Shown here piece by piece: positions 1-7,479 of a stretch of 29,820 nucleotides of DNA; position 1 is the first letter of the stretch; every line of letters begins with the position of its first letter. The notes beneath the pieces are model-generated. The model was not told the origin of the DNA and ran no database searches. It saw only the letters and a list, made by a program, of their open reading frames with translations. Source of the stretch: Bacillota bacterium (GTDB taxonomy: Bacteria; Bacillota; Clostridia; Tissierellales; Tissierellaceae); the NCBI GenBank assembly GCA_023388495.1, contig JAEWGC010000030.1, positions 1 to 29,820 on the forward strand, given 5' to 3'. The position numbers and the translations under genes are program-made.

Positions 1-551
1 TGTTTTTTCATTTCAGCTCTTATTTCTTCAATTTTCTCTTTACCTGTTTTACCTGTGTATTTTAATTCATGTGCAAATACTTTTCCATTTGGAATACTAG
101 GTCTGTCTTCCCAAATCTCTCCTACTAAATCGTATTCATCAATAAATTTAATCTCTTTTCCCTTAAATTCCCTTTCTAGATTTTCTACTGAAAATTGTGC
201 AAATACCTTGCCATCAAATCCTAGATAATCTCCATCTTTTAGATTATCTCTTAACCATTCTGTATAAGTTGGAAAACCAGGGATTGCCATTTTAAACAGC
301 TTATATTCTGAGCCTTCCAGTTCTTTTTCTGCCTGAATAAAATACCTACCATCAGTCCATAAAATAGCCTCATCCTGAGTGATAACTACAGTACCAGCTG
401 AACCTGTAAAGCCTGATATCCATACTCTTCCCTTATAGTAGTCAGCCACATATTCTGATTGATGTGGGTCTGCTGTATTTACTATGTAGGCAGTAATACC
501 CCTATCCTTCATTAAACTCCTTAACTTCTTCACTCTTTCATTAATGGTCAT
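1..551 (-). CDS. pepP: Aminopeptidase P family protein (M24), N-terminal part, cut by window edge
   Basis: About 183 N-terminal residues are present; the rest lies outside the window. The sequence shows a creatinase-type N-terminal domain: MTINERVKKLRSLM near the start, then a segment with DPHQSEYVADYYKGR, SGFTGSAGT and LWTDGRYFIQAEKEL, which is typical of the long cytosolic Xaa-Pro aminopeptidases (about 590 residues). The metal-binding pita-bread domain is not in view, so activity cannot be judged. In this family the enzyme removes an N-terminal residue preceding proline. The ATG at 551 follows a strong AGGAGGGG ribosome-binding site with 5-nt spacing. It overlaps the stop of the eutH-like gene by 11 nt, so the two are probably co-transcribed and translationally coupled. 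Family is secure; the exact substrate is inferred. Confidence 0.88.
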   Translation of the reverse strand, partial: MTINERVKKLRSLMKDRGITAYIVNTADPHQSEYVADYYKGRVWISGFTGSAGTVVITQDEAILWTDGRYFIQAEKELEGSEYKLFKMAIPGFPTYTEWLRDNLKDGDYLGFDGKVFAQFSVENLEREFKGKEIKFIDEYDLVGEIWEDRPSIPNGKVFAHELKYTGKTGKEKIEEIRAEMKK

Positions 552-1623
552 GTACACCCCTCCTAGGTTTTTCTAATCTTGTTAATAATGCAGCTACTAA
601 TATAGCAGAAATTCCTGCCACTAATTTAGATGCTATAAATGGATTAACAGCCTCTGGTGAAACTGATGAAATATAACCTAATTGTCCTCCAAAGGTAAAT
701 GCACCAGATACAGCAAAGGCTGCATTTAATATTTTTCCCTTTTGGTTCATTTTATCATAAATCCCTAACATTGGAATGCAATTAGCTAAAGAACTAAAAA
801 TTCCAAGTATGGAGTACTCGTCAAGTTCAAATTTTTTTCCTATTTTAGATAAGTATTTATGCAATACTTTAGATACAAGAAAGAACATAGGATATGCTCC
901 AGATAATATAATCCCTATTTTTATTACCAATATGGCTCCTTCTTCTATTGGAATCATCCCTTCTATTAATTCAATATGGAACATAAATTTAATAATACAC
1001 AAAACTAACCCAAATGTACTTATAGTTATAATAATCTTACCTAGTATATTAAATATCTTGATTATAGATTTTTGAGCCTTTAAGAGCCCAAAGACTATTA
1101 TTATAGAAAATACTACTACTGGTATTAGACTAAAAGCAATGTCTAAAACCTTTACTCCCATCATCAGACCACCTATGACCATACCTAAAGGTATGGTCAT
1201 AATTCCTGCTAAAACCCCTTTTGCAAAATAATTAAAATCTTCTTTAGATATTAGTCCAACAGCAACTGGTATAGTAAAGGATATAATAGTACCAAGCATA
1301 GATGAAAGTATAAGTCCATTAAATTCTCCCACAGCCTTTGATGTAGCTATTGCAACACTAGTAGTATATCCTCCTAAGTCCGGAGCCAATATACTACCTA
1401 TAAAAACAGAGGGATCTGTATTTATAAAATTTGCTAGTGGGTATAACATAGGTGTAAGACCCTTTGCTATAATTGGAGACATACTATAAATACCAATTAT
1501 GGTTAGAGCAAGTCCACCTAGAGCTTTAAATCCTTCATCAAATTTTTCCCCTAATCCAAATCTATTATTTAATATCTTATCAATTCCTGCAAGAACTGAA
1601 AAAACTACCATTATATTAAGCAT
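541..1623 (-). CDS. eutH: EutH-family ethanolamine transporter-like membrane protein
   Basis: A 360-residue, highly hydrophobic protein with about nine to ten predicted membrane segments. It shows the hallmarks of EutH: an early GEKFDEGFKALGGLALTIIG segment, MSPIIAKGLTP, a conserved APDLGGY motif near residue 80, FTIPVAVGLI, GVLAGIMTIPLGMVIGG, and near the C-terminus SSLANCIPMLG followed by KGKILNAAFAVSGAFTFGGQLG. EutH moves ethanolamine across the membrane in known systems. No eut enzyme or microcompartment gene is nearby; instead it overlaps an aminopeptidase P gene. The substrate could therefore be ethanolamine or another small amine, and is not fixed by the context. The ATG at 1623 has a GAGGTG ribosome-binding site 5 nt upstream. 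Length is a little short of the roughly 370-410 residues usual for the family. Confidence 0.85.
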   Translation of the reverse strand: MLNIMVVFSVLAGIDKILNNRFGLGEKFDEGFKALGGLALTIIGIYSMSPIIAKGLTPMLYPLANFINTDPSVFIGSILAPDLGGYTTSVAIATSKAVGEFNGLILSSMLGTIISFTIPVAVGLISKEDFNYFAKGVLAGIMTIPLGMVIGGLMMGVKVLDIAFSLIPVVVFSIIIVFGLLKAQKSIIKIFNILGKIIITISTFGLVLCIIKFMFHIELIEGMIPIEEGAILVIKIGIILSGAYPMFFLVSKVLHKYLSKIGKKFELDEYSILGIFSSLANCIPMLGIYDKMNQKGKILNAAFAVSGAFTFGGQLGYISSVSPEAVNPFIASKLVAGISAILVAALLTRLEKPRRGVHDH

Positions 1624-1650
1624 TTTTCACCTCAAATATATAATATTCTT

Positions 1651-1679
1651 ATTATACTATATTTATATATTTTGGAAAA
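1651..1679 (-). promoter_or_regulatory. Possible promoter of eutH-pepP
   Basis: On the minus strand a perfect TATAAT lies at 1656-1651, about 28 nt upstream of the eutH start. The region 17 nt further upstream (TTTTCC at 1679-1674) is a poor -35 match and lies in the U-tract of the preceding dpp terminator. Terminator and promoter are therefore almost fused. Confidence 0.4.
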
Positions 1680-1704
1680 GAAAAAAGGCAGATAATCTGC
1701 CTTT
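1675..1704 (-). terminator. Intrinsic terminator of the dpp operon
   Basis: A 9-bp stem AAAGGCAGA / TCTGCCTTT (1684-1692 with 1696-1704) closes a 3-nt loop. On the minus strand it is followed by TTTTTTCTTTT. It starts 18 nt after the dppF stop, so it ends the peptide importer transcript. Confidence 0.88.
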
Positions 1705-1721
1705 AGCTTTTCTATTATTAA

Positions 1722-2687
1722 TTATTTTAATCCATTTATTTCCCTAACATGGTGACATGCCACAAAATGACCTGGCATTATTTCTTCGATAGTCGGGTTA
1801 TCAACATGACAGTTCTCTTTTGCATAAATACATCTTTGTGCAAATCTACATCCTGGCTTTGGATTTATTGGAGAAGTAAGTTCACCTTTTAATAGAACTC
1901 TTTCTCTCTTATACTTTAAGCTTGGCACTGGAATAGCTGAAAGTAAAGCTTTTGTATAGGGATGTAGTGGATTTTTAAATAAATCTTTAGAGTTAGATTT
2001 TTCAACTAGCTGACCTAAATACATTACAAGAATGTCATTTGAAATATGCTTAACTACTGACAAATCGTGAGTAATAAACATATAGGTCAAATCCATTTCT
2101 TTTTGTAAGTCTTGCATTAAGTTTAAAACTTGTGCTTGAATAGATACATCAAGGGCTGATACTGGTTCATCACAAACGATAAATCCTGGATTAAGTGCTA
2201 AGGCACGTGCAATACCAATTCTTTGTCTTCTACCACCATCAAGCTCATGAGGATAAGTATTTACAAGTCTTTCAGCTAGACCTACTGTATCCATCAATTC
2301 AGATACCTTTTTATCTATTTCTCTTTTATCTCTTATAGTTTTATGAATTATTATTGGTTCCTTAATAATTTCACTAACAGTCATTCTAGGATTTAGAGAT
2401 GAAAATGGGTCTTGGAAAATAATTTGCATTTTCTTTCTCAACTCTCTAAATTCTGACTTTGTAAGCTTCGTAATATCTTGTCCTTCGTAAAATAACTCTC
2501 CATCTGTTGATTCTAATAAATGAAGTATTACCCTACCTAAAGTTGATTTTCCACAACCTGATTCCCCTACAACTCCAAGAGTTTCTCCTTTGTTAATATC
2601 AAAAGTAACACCGTCAACTGCATGAAGTAGTCCTTTAGGGGTATTAAAGTATTTTTTTAGGTTTCGAACTTGTAAAATTGGTTCCAT
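1722..2687 (-). CDS. dppF: Peptide ABC importer, ATP-binding subunit DppF/OppF type
   Basis: A 321-residue ATPase that with DppD powers peptide uptake at the inner face of the membrane. Visible motifs: Walker A GESGCGKST near residue 41, Q-loop IFQDPFSSLNPR, Walker B FIVCDEPVSALD, H-loop THDL, and the Opp/Dpp C-terminal extension with four cysteines (CRFAQRC, ENC, ACHH) that in some relatives bind an iron-sulfur cluster. The ABC signature is LDGGR (residues 149-153) in place of LSGGQ. I believe this variant recurs in clostridial OppF proteins; it implies that one of the two composite ATP sites is degenerate. The ATG at 2687 directly abuts the dppD stop (TAGATG) and is preceded by AAAGGGGG, so translation is coupled. 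Last gene of the operon. Confidence 0.93.
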   Translation of the reverse strand: MEPILQVRNLKKYFNTPKGLLHAVDGVTFDINKGETLGVVGESGCGKSTLGRVILHLLESTDGELFYEGQDITKLTKSEFRELRKKMQIIFQDPFSSLNPRMTVSEIIKEPIIIHKTIRDKREIDKKVSELMDTVGLAERLVNTYPHELDGGRRQRIGIARALALNPGFIVCDEPVSALDVSIQAQVLNLMQDLQKEMDLTYMFITHDLSVVKHISNDILVMYLGQLVEKSNSKDLFKNPLHPYTKALLSAIPVPSLKYKRERVLLKGELTSPINPKPGCRFAQRCIYAKENCHVDNPTIEEIMPGHFVACHHVREINGLK

Positions 2688-3677
2688 CTATATTTCCCCC
2701 TTTGGTTTTACTTGTCCAGTATAAATTAAACATTTTACTCTATGACCAGGTGCTACTTCTACATCATTAGGGGCATTAGCTGCACAAGCCTCCGTAGCAT
2801 GTGGACATCTTGGATGGAATTTACATCCTGATGGTAAATTAGTAGGGTCTGGCATTAAACCTCTTATTGGTTTTAATCTATCTACTTCTTCATCTAGATT
2901 TGGAATAGAACCAAATAACCCTAGAGTATATGGGTGTTTTGGATTTTCAAAAAGATCTTCAATACTTGAATACTCTACTATTTCTCCTGCATACATTATA
3001 GCTACCTTATCGCAAACCTCTGCTACAACACCTAAGTCATGTGTAATTAAAAGCATAGCCGTATTAAATTCATTTTTTAAATTGTTCATAAGGTCTAAAA
3101 CCTGAGCCTGAATGGTAACATCAAGAGCAGTAGTAGGTTCGTCAGCTATTAAAAGCCCTGGATTACATGCTAAGGCTATAGCAATAACTACTCTTTGTTT
3201 CATACCACCTGAGAATTGATGAGGATAGTCATTAGCTCTAGCCCCAGGTATACCAACTAACTCAAGCATTTCCTTAGCTTTTTCAAAGGCTTCTTTAGGA
3301 GATACATCCTCATGGATCTCAATAACTTCTGATATTTGCTCTCCTACTGTCATTACAGGGTTTAAAGCAGTCATAGGATCTTGGAATATCATAGATACTT
3401 TATTTCCCCTAATCATTCTCATTTCTTCTTCTGGTAACCCTAATATATTTTGTCCCTCTAAATATATTTCTCCGTCAATAATTTTTCCAGGCGGATTAGG
3501 AACTAACCTTAGAATTCCTAAAGCAGTTGTTGTTTTTCCTGCTCCAGTTTCTCCAACAAGGCCTAAAGTCTCACCTTTATTTAAATCTATATTAATACCA
3601 TTTACAGCTTTAACAGTACCTTCTTCAGTTATATAGTGAATGTGTAAATTTTTGATATTTAAGAATTCCTTGCTCAT
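2688..3677 (-). CDS. dppD: Peptide ABC importer, ATP-binding subunit DppD/OppD type
   Basis: A 329-residue ATPase, partner of DppF. Visible motifs: Walker A GETGAGKTT near residue 42, Q-loop IFQDPMTALNPVMTVGEQ, a canonical signature FSGGMKQR, Walker B LLIADEPTTALD, and the switch histidine in ITHDLGVV. The C-terminal oligopeptide/dipeptide domain has the cysteine pattern CKFHPRCPHATEAC plus a later KCLIY, which in characterised DppD proteins holds a [4Fe-4S] cluster. Unlike its partner it keeps the signature serine, so the heterodimer probably has one complete and one altered ATP site. The ATG at 3677 has AAGGGAGGAGGG upstream. It lies 17 nt after dppC and abuts dppF. Confidence 0.94.
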   Translation of the reverse strand: MSKEFLNIKNLHIHYITEEGTVKAVNGINIDLNKGETLGLVGETGAGKTTTALGILRLVPNPPGKIIDGEIYLEGQNILGLPEEEMRMIRGNKVSMIFQDPMTALNPVMTVGEQISEVIEIHEDVSPKEAFEKAKEMLELVGIPGARANDYPHQFSGGMKQRVVIAIALACNPGLLIADEPTTALDVTIQAQVLDLMNNLKNEFNTAMLLITHDLGVVAEVCDKVAIMYAGEIVEYSSIEDLFENPKHPYTLGLFGSIPNLDEEVDRLKPIRGLMPDPTNLPSGCKFHPRCPHATEACAANAPNDVEVAPGHRVKCLIYTGQVKPKGEI

Positions 3678-3693
3678 TTAAGTCCCTCCTCCC

Positions 3694-4596
3694 TTATTGT
3701 TTTAGTCTAGGATCTAGAGCATCCCTTAAACCGTCACCAAGTAAGTTTAACGACAATATGGTAATCATAATAGCTATCCCTGGGAATGTAGTAACATGCC
3801 ATGCCTCTCTAAGGAATGGTCTACCTGATGAAAGCATTGCACCCCATTCTGGAGCTGGTTTTTGAATACCTAAACCTATAAAGCTTAAGCCAGCTGTTGA
3901 TAAAATAGCACCAGCAACTCCTAATGTACCTTGTACGATTACAGGGGCCATAGAGTTTGGTAATATATGTTTTAATATAATTCTAGTATCCTTAGCACCA
4001 ATTGCCTTAGCTGCTTCAATAAATTCTTGATCTTTAATAGAAAGTACTGAAGCTCTTACAATACGTGCATAACTAGGTATAGACGATATACCTACTGCAA
4101 CCATTAAGTTAAGCATACTTGTCCCGAGGGCAGATACTATGGCTATGGCAAGTAATATACTTGGAATAGCTAAGAAAATATCCATTGCTCTCATTATAAT
4201 ATTGTCAAGTTTCCCACCATAGAATCCAGCAATTGCTCCTAAAGTACCTCCGATTACAATGGCAATACCTACTGCTATTATACCTACCTTTAGAGATACT
4301 CTAGCTCCATGTATTATTCTAGCAAATATATCTCTACCAAGTTCATCAGTACCTAGAATATGGTCTTTACTTGGTCCTTGAAGTCTTATGGAAGAATTCA
4401 TTTTTATAGCAACTTCATCATAATCTGCAATAATATCTGCGCATAAAGCTAATACTATTAAAATAACAATTATAGTTAAGCCTAACATAGCCATTTTATT
4501 TTTTCTTAATCTTCTCCATACTTCTGACCATTGGCTTCTCTTTTTCTTATTTGTATTAGAGTTGTTTTCATTGCTCTTTAAAGCACTATTATCCAT
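3694..4596 (-). CDS. dppC: Peptide ABC importer, permease subunit DppC type
   Basis: A 300-residue inner-membrane permease. A charged N-terminal tail of about 35 residues precedes the first membrane helix (LGLTIIVILIVLALCADIIAD). Then comes the family segment HILGTDELGRDIFARIIHGARVSL, the periplasmic-side hallmark of DppC/OppC. The BPD_transp_1 core follows, with the EAA coupling loop EAAKAIGAKDTRIILKHILPN and the C-terminal LLGDGLRDALDPR. The N-terminal lysine/asparagine-rich tail is soluble and a little longer than in enteric DppC. The ATG at 4596 follows AAGGAGG. The gap to dppB is 28 nt, consistent with one operon. It forms the membrane pore with DppB. Confidence 0.94.
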   Translation of the reverse strand: MDNSALKSNENNSNTNKKKRSQWSEVWRRLRKNKMAMLGLTIIVILIVLALCADIIADYDEVAIKMNSSIRLQGPSKDHILGTDELGRDIFARIIHGARVSLKVGIIAVGIAIVIGGTLGAIAGFYGGKLDNIIMRAMDIFLAIPSILLAIAIVSALGTSMLNLMVAVGISSIPSYARIVRASVLSIKDQEFIEAAKAIGAKDTRIILKHILPNSMAPVIVQGTLGVAGAILSTAGLSFIGLGIQKPAPEWGAMLSSGRPFLREAWHVTTFPGIAIMITILSLNLLGDGLRDALDPRLKQ

Positions 4597-4624
4597 TATT
4601 CTACCTCCTTACTTGTGTAATTAA

Positions 4625-5551
4625 CTATCTATATTGTGATTTTATTCTTGGATCTATAAATGCATATAACATGTCAACTAAAAGGTTAACAAAGCTAAAA
4701 GTTACAGATATAAATACAACTGTTGCTAAAACCATCGGGCTGTCTTTTTGTTTAATTGCATCAACCATTAGCCTACCTACTCCTGGCCATGAGAATACTG
4801 TTTCAGTAAGCACAGCACCACCAAGTAATCCTCCAAACTGTAGACCTATTACTGTAACTACAGGTATTAGAGCATTCTTTAAGGCGTGTTTATTTACTAC
4901 TTTTTTCTCTGCAACTCCCTTTGATCTAGCAGTTCTTATATAGTCTTGTCTAATTACTTCAAGCATTGATGATCTAGTCATACGAGTAATAATTGCAGCA
5001 GAACCAACTCCTAAAGAAAAGGCTGGTAAAATCAAATGTAATAAAGTGTCAGAACCACTTGATGGTAAAATTCTAAGGTTTACAGAAAAGACTAGTATCA
5101 ACATCAGCCCTAGCCAGAATACAGGCATAGAAACTCCTATTAAAGCCCCAATCATAGATATACTATCTAGTGCTGAGTATTGCTTAGTTGCTGAGATGAT
5201 TCCTACGGGAATTCCTATAAATACTGCTATACACATTGCAGCTACTGTAAGTTTTAAAGTAGCAGGGAATCTTTGAAACACCTCATCAAAAACAGGTCTC
5301 TTAGTTGAATAGGACCTTCCAAAATCACCTGTTAATGCCTTTGTAATAAATTTAAAATATTGAACTATAAATGGATCATTCAACCCCATTTCTTCTTCTA
5401 AAGCTGCGATTTGTTCAGGTTGAGCACTTTCACCAAGTATAAGCCTTGCAGGATTTCCTGGTGTAAAGTACATAATTGTAAAAACTAAAAAGGTAACTCC
5501 TAGTATTACTGGTATCAAGAGTAATAATCTACGAATAATATATTTATGCAC
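4625..5551 (-). CDS. dppB: Peptide ABC importer, permease subunit DppB type
   Basis: A 308-residue permease with six predicted membrane segments. It opens with the classic MHKYIIRRLLLLIPVILGVTFLVF helix, then the MYFTPGNPA motif and the periplasmic segment ending in GLNDPFIVQYFKFITKALTGDFGRSY. The EAA loop is YIRTARSKGVAEKKVVNKHALKNALIPV, followed by GGAVLTETVFSWPGVGRL and the terminal FVNLLVDMLYAFIDPRIK. All are hallmarks of the DppB/OppB family and the length is normal. The start is GTG at 5551 with a GGAGGG ribosome-binding site 6 nt upstream. A hairpin in the 107-nt gap separates it from dppA and may lower its expression relative to the binding protein. Confidence 0.94.
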   Translation of the reverse strand: MHKYIIRRLLLLIPVILGVTFLVFTIMYFTPGNPARLILGESAQPEQIAALEEEMGLNDPFIVQYFKFITKALTGDFGRSYSTKRPVFDEVFQRFPATLKLTVAAMCIAVFIGIPVGIISATKQYSALDSISMIGALIGVSMPVFWLGLMLILVFSVNLRILPSSGSDTLLHLILPAFSLGVGSAAIITRMTRSSMLEVIRQDYIRTARSKGVAEKKVVNKHALKNALIPVVTVIGLQFGGLLGGAVLTETVFSWPGVGRLMVDAIKQKDSPMVLATVVFISVTFSFVNLLVDMLYAFIDPRIKSQYR

Positions 5552-5615
5552 CTTTTTCCCTCCTTATCTAATAGATAACGCTTTTATTTTCTCTAGTTAC
5601 TACGCTAAAGAACTA

Positions 5616-5641
5616 GAAGCGGGACATGATTGTCCCGCTTC
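5616..5641 (-). terminator. Intercistronic hairpin between dppA and dppB (partial terminator or mRNA stabiliser)
   Basis: A perfect 11-bp GC-rich stem (GAAGCGGGACA with TGTCCCGCTTC) closes a 4-nt loop, 18 nt after the dppA stop. On the minus strand no U-run follows (TAGTTCTTTAGC), so full termination is unlikely. Such hairpins often protect the binding-protein mRNA or reduce read-through to permease genes. Confidence 0.7.
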
Positions 5642-5658
5642 ATCATAAATTTACATCT

Positions 5659-7194
5659 TTATTCTTGGATAGTTACATTATATAATGAGTGATGTCCAGC
5701 AGGATGTAATTTGAAACCTTCAATTGCACTATTTTCACCAACATTTTGATTTTGGAAGTATAAGAATAATTGTGGAGCATCATCCACTATTAATTCTTGT
5801 GCTTCTTTATAGGCTTCTAATCTCTTATCTTGATCTACTTCAGTTTTACCAATGTCTAATAATCTATCTACTTCTGGATTTGTATAGAAGAATCTATTTC
5901 CTGCATCTCCATGTTGTGAGCTATGATATAGGGCATAAAGACCATAGTCTGCATCTCCAGTAACTGTAGTCCAACCAAGGATAAACATATCATGTTCCCC
6001 AGCTGATGTTCTCTCTAGATATGCACCCCATTCAAGCTGTTCTATCTTAGCGTCGATGCCTACTTCTTTAAGTTGACCTTGAACTATTTCAGCTATTCTA
6101 ACTCTTACTGGGTTATCATTTGTCCAGATAGAAGTTGTGAATCCATTTTCATACCCAGCTTCTTTTAATAATTCTTTTGCTTTTTCTACGTTATATTCAT
6201 AACCTTCGATATCCATATTTGCACCAAAGATTAATTCCATTAAAGGTGATTTAGCTACTTGTCCTGCACCTTCAAGAGCAACGTCTATTATTTCTTGTAC
6301 ATTTACTGCATAGTTGATAGCTTGTCTAACCTTAACGTTATCAAATGGAGCTTTTTTAGTATTAAATCCTAAATATTGGCTTGATAATGATGGTCCTTCA
6401 ATTAATTCTAATCCATTTGCTTCTTCAACTATTCTTTTATCAATTGGTTCAACGTCATAAGCAATGTCTATTTCTCCAGTTTCAAGACCAGTTGTTCTGT
6501 TTGTTCCTTCAGGAACATTTCTAAATACAACAGTTTTTATGCTTGCTGGTCCTTGGAAATAATCATCAAATCTTTCAAGAGTAATCTTATCTCCTGATTG
6601 CCAATCTGCAAGCATGAATGGTCCAGTTCCTACTGGTCTTTGTCCATAATCATCTCCAGCCTCTGTAACAGCTTTTTCACTTAATATTGAAGAAGCAGTA
6701 TGAGTAAGATGTGCTAATAGTGGAGCAAATGGTTCAGAAGTAATTATTTCTACAGTATAATCATCAACTGCGTTTATTTCAGTAACAGGTCCTAAAATGT
6801 GTGATACTGATGGTGAAGCTAACATTCTTTCAAATGTAAACTTAACATCTGAAGCCTTAAGCTCTTCTCCATTGTGGAATTTAACTCCTTGAGCAAGTTT
6901 AAATTCCCAAGTCAAATCATCTGATTTTTCCCATGACTCTGCTAAAGCTGGAACTATTTCCATATCTTCAGTAGCAAATACTAAAGTGTTGTAGATTTGT
7001 TTAGTAACCCTTGATGATGGTTGGTCATTAGTTGCATGTGGGTCTAAACTCTTAGCATCTGCACCTTGAGCAACAACCAAGGTATCAGCTGGGTTCTTTC
7101 TAGTAATTCCTTTGTCTCCACCACAAGCTGTTAAAACAAGTGATAGAACAAGCGTCATGATTACTAGTGATAAGATTTTCTTGTTTTTAAACAT
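5659..7194 (-). CDS. dppA: Peptide ABC importer, substrate-binding lipoprotein (SBP family 5)
   Basis: A 511-residue extracellular solute-binding protein that captures peptides and delivers them to DppBC. The N-terminus (MFKNKKILSL, then a hydrophobic stretch ending LTAC) is a lipoprotein signal with the lipid-bearing cysteine at residue 24. The body shows the family pattern: ADTLVVAQGADAKSLDPH, then LAESWEKSDDLTWEFKLAQGVKFHNGEEL, ASDVKFTFERM, a VGTGPFMLADWQSGDKITLERFDDY segment, and VRQAINYAVN. I chose the ATG at 7194 because AAGGAGTGATTCA lies immediately upstream. An upstream ATG at 7260 would add 22 polar residues before the signal peptide and lacks a clear ribosome-binding site. First gene of the operon, behind a long leader. 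Confidence 0.94.
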   Translation of the reverse strand: MFKNKKILSLVIMTLVLSLVLTACGGDKGITRKNPADTLVVAQGADAKSLDPHATNDQPSSRVTKQIYNTLVFATEDMEIVPALAESWEKSDDLTWEFKLAQGVKFHNGEELKASDVKFTFERMLASPSVSHILGPVTEINAVDDYTVEIITSEPFAPLLAHLTHTASSILSEKAVTEAGDDYGQRPVGTGPFMLADWQSGDKITLERFDDYFQGPASIKTVVFRNVPEGTNRTTGLETGEIDIAYDVEPIDKRIVEEANGLELIEGPSLSSQYLGFNTKKAPFDNVKVRQAINYAVNVQEIIDVALEGAGQVAKSPLMELIFGANMDIEGYEYNVEKAKELLKEAGYENGFTTSIWTNDNPVRVRIAEIVQGQLKEVGIDAKIEQLEWGAYLERTSAGEHDMFILGWTTVTGDADYGLYALYHSSQHGDAGNRFFYTNPEVDRLLDIGKTEVDQDKRLEAYKEAQELIVDDAPQLFLYFQNQNVGENSAIEGFKLHPAGHHSLYNVTIQE

Positions 7195-7300
7195 TGAATC
7201 ACTCCTTAGTTTTTTGTTTGTCTTTGTATTATTAGTAACTTCACATTCATTACTCTGCAAGCATTATATTTATCAACTTACAAAAGTTATGTATTGTTGT

Positions 7301-7316
7301 ATATTTTGTGAATATT
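7301..7316 (-). promoter_or_regulatory. CodY-box-like sequence in the dpp leader
   Basis: The minus strand reads AATATTCACAAAATA at 7316-7302. It matches the published Firmicute CodY consensus AATTTTCWGAAAATT at about 12 of 15 positions. It lies some 40-57 nt downstream of the predicted transcription start, where binding would act as a roadblock. CodY control of dpp and opp operons is known in Bacillus. This is a visual match in AT-rich DNA, so it is tentative. Confidence 0.3.
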
Positions 7317-7364
7317 CTAAAAATACAATCATTCGCTTATATTTGATAATTTCCGACAGAATAA

Positions 7365-7393
7365 ATTATACTATACCTATGTAAATTTGACAA
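7365..7393 (-). promoter_or_regulatory. Strong vegetative promoter of the dpp operon
   Basis: On the minus strand TTGTCA (7393-7388) and a perfect TATAAT (7370-7365) are separated by exactly 17 nt. The predicted start near 7358 leaves a leader of about 165 nt before dppA. I see no T-box or known riboswitch core in that leader. Confidence 0.85.
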
Positions 7394-7411
7394 CTAGAAA
7401 AATATATAAAT

Positions 7412-7439
7412 TAAGGCATTGGTATATACCAATGCCTTA
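7412..7439 (-). terminator. Terminator of ppsA (28-nt perfect palindrome)
   Basis: TAAGGCATTGGTAT at 7412-7425 is followed directly by its exact reverse complement, giving a 12- to 13-bp stem with a minimal loop. On the minus strand the hairpin is followed by AATTTATATATTTTTC; on the plus strand TAATATAGATTTTTTC follows. It could stop transcripts from either side, but only ppsA approaches it. Confidence 0.8.
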
Positions 7440-7479
7440 TAATATAGATTTTTTCTATAGTACATAATTTTTCATAAAT

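Noticed and set aside
776..1075. A 99-codon plus-strand frame within eutH
   Set aside because: Antisense shadow of a conserved membrane protein; no ribosome-binding site or promoter.
7195..7260. Upstream extension of dppA by 22 codons
   Set aside because: The extension is polar and would precede the lipoprotein signal; AAGGAG sits directly before the ATG at 7194.
7195..7358. Riboswitch or T-box in the dpp leader
   Set aside because: No T-box sequence, no terminator/antiterminator pair and no recognisable aptamer core could be found by eye.
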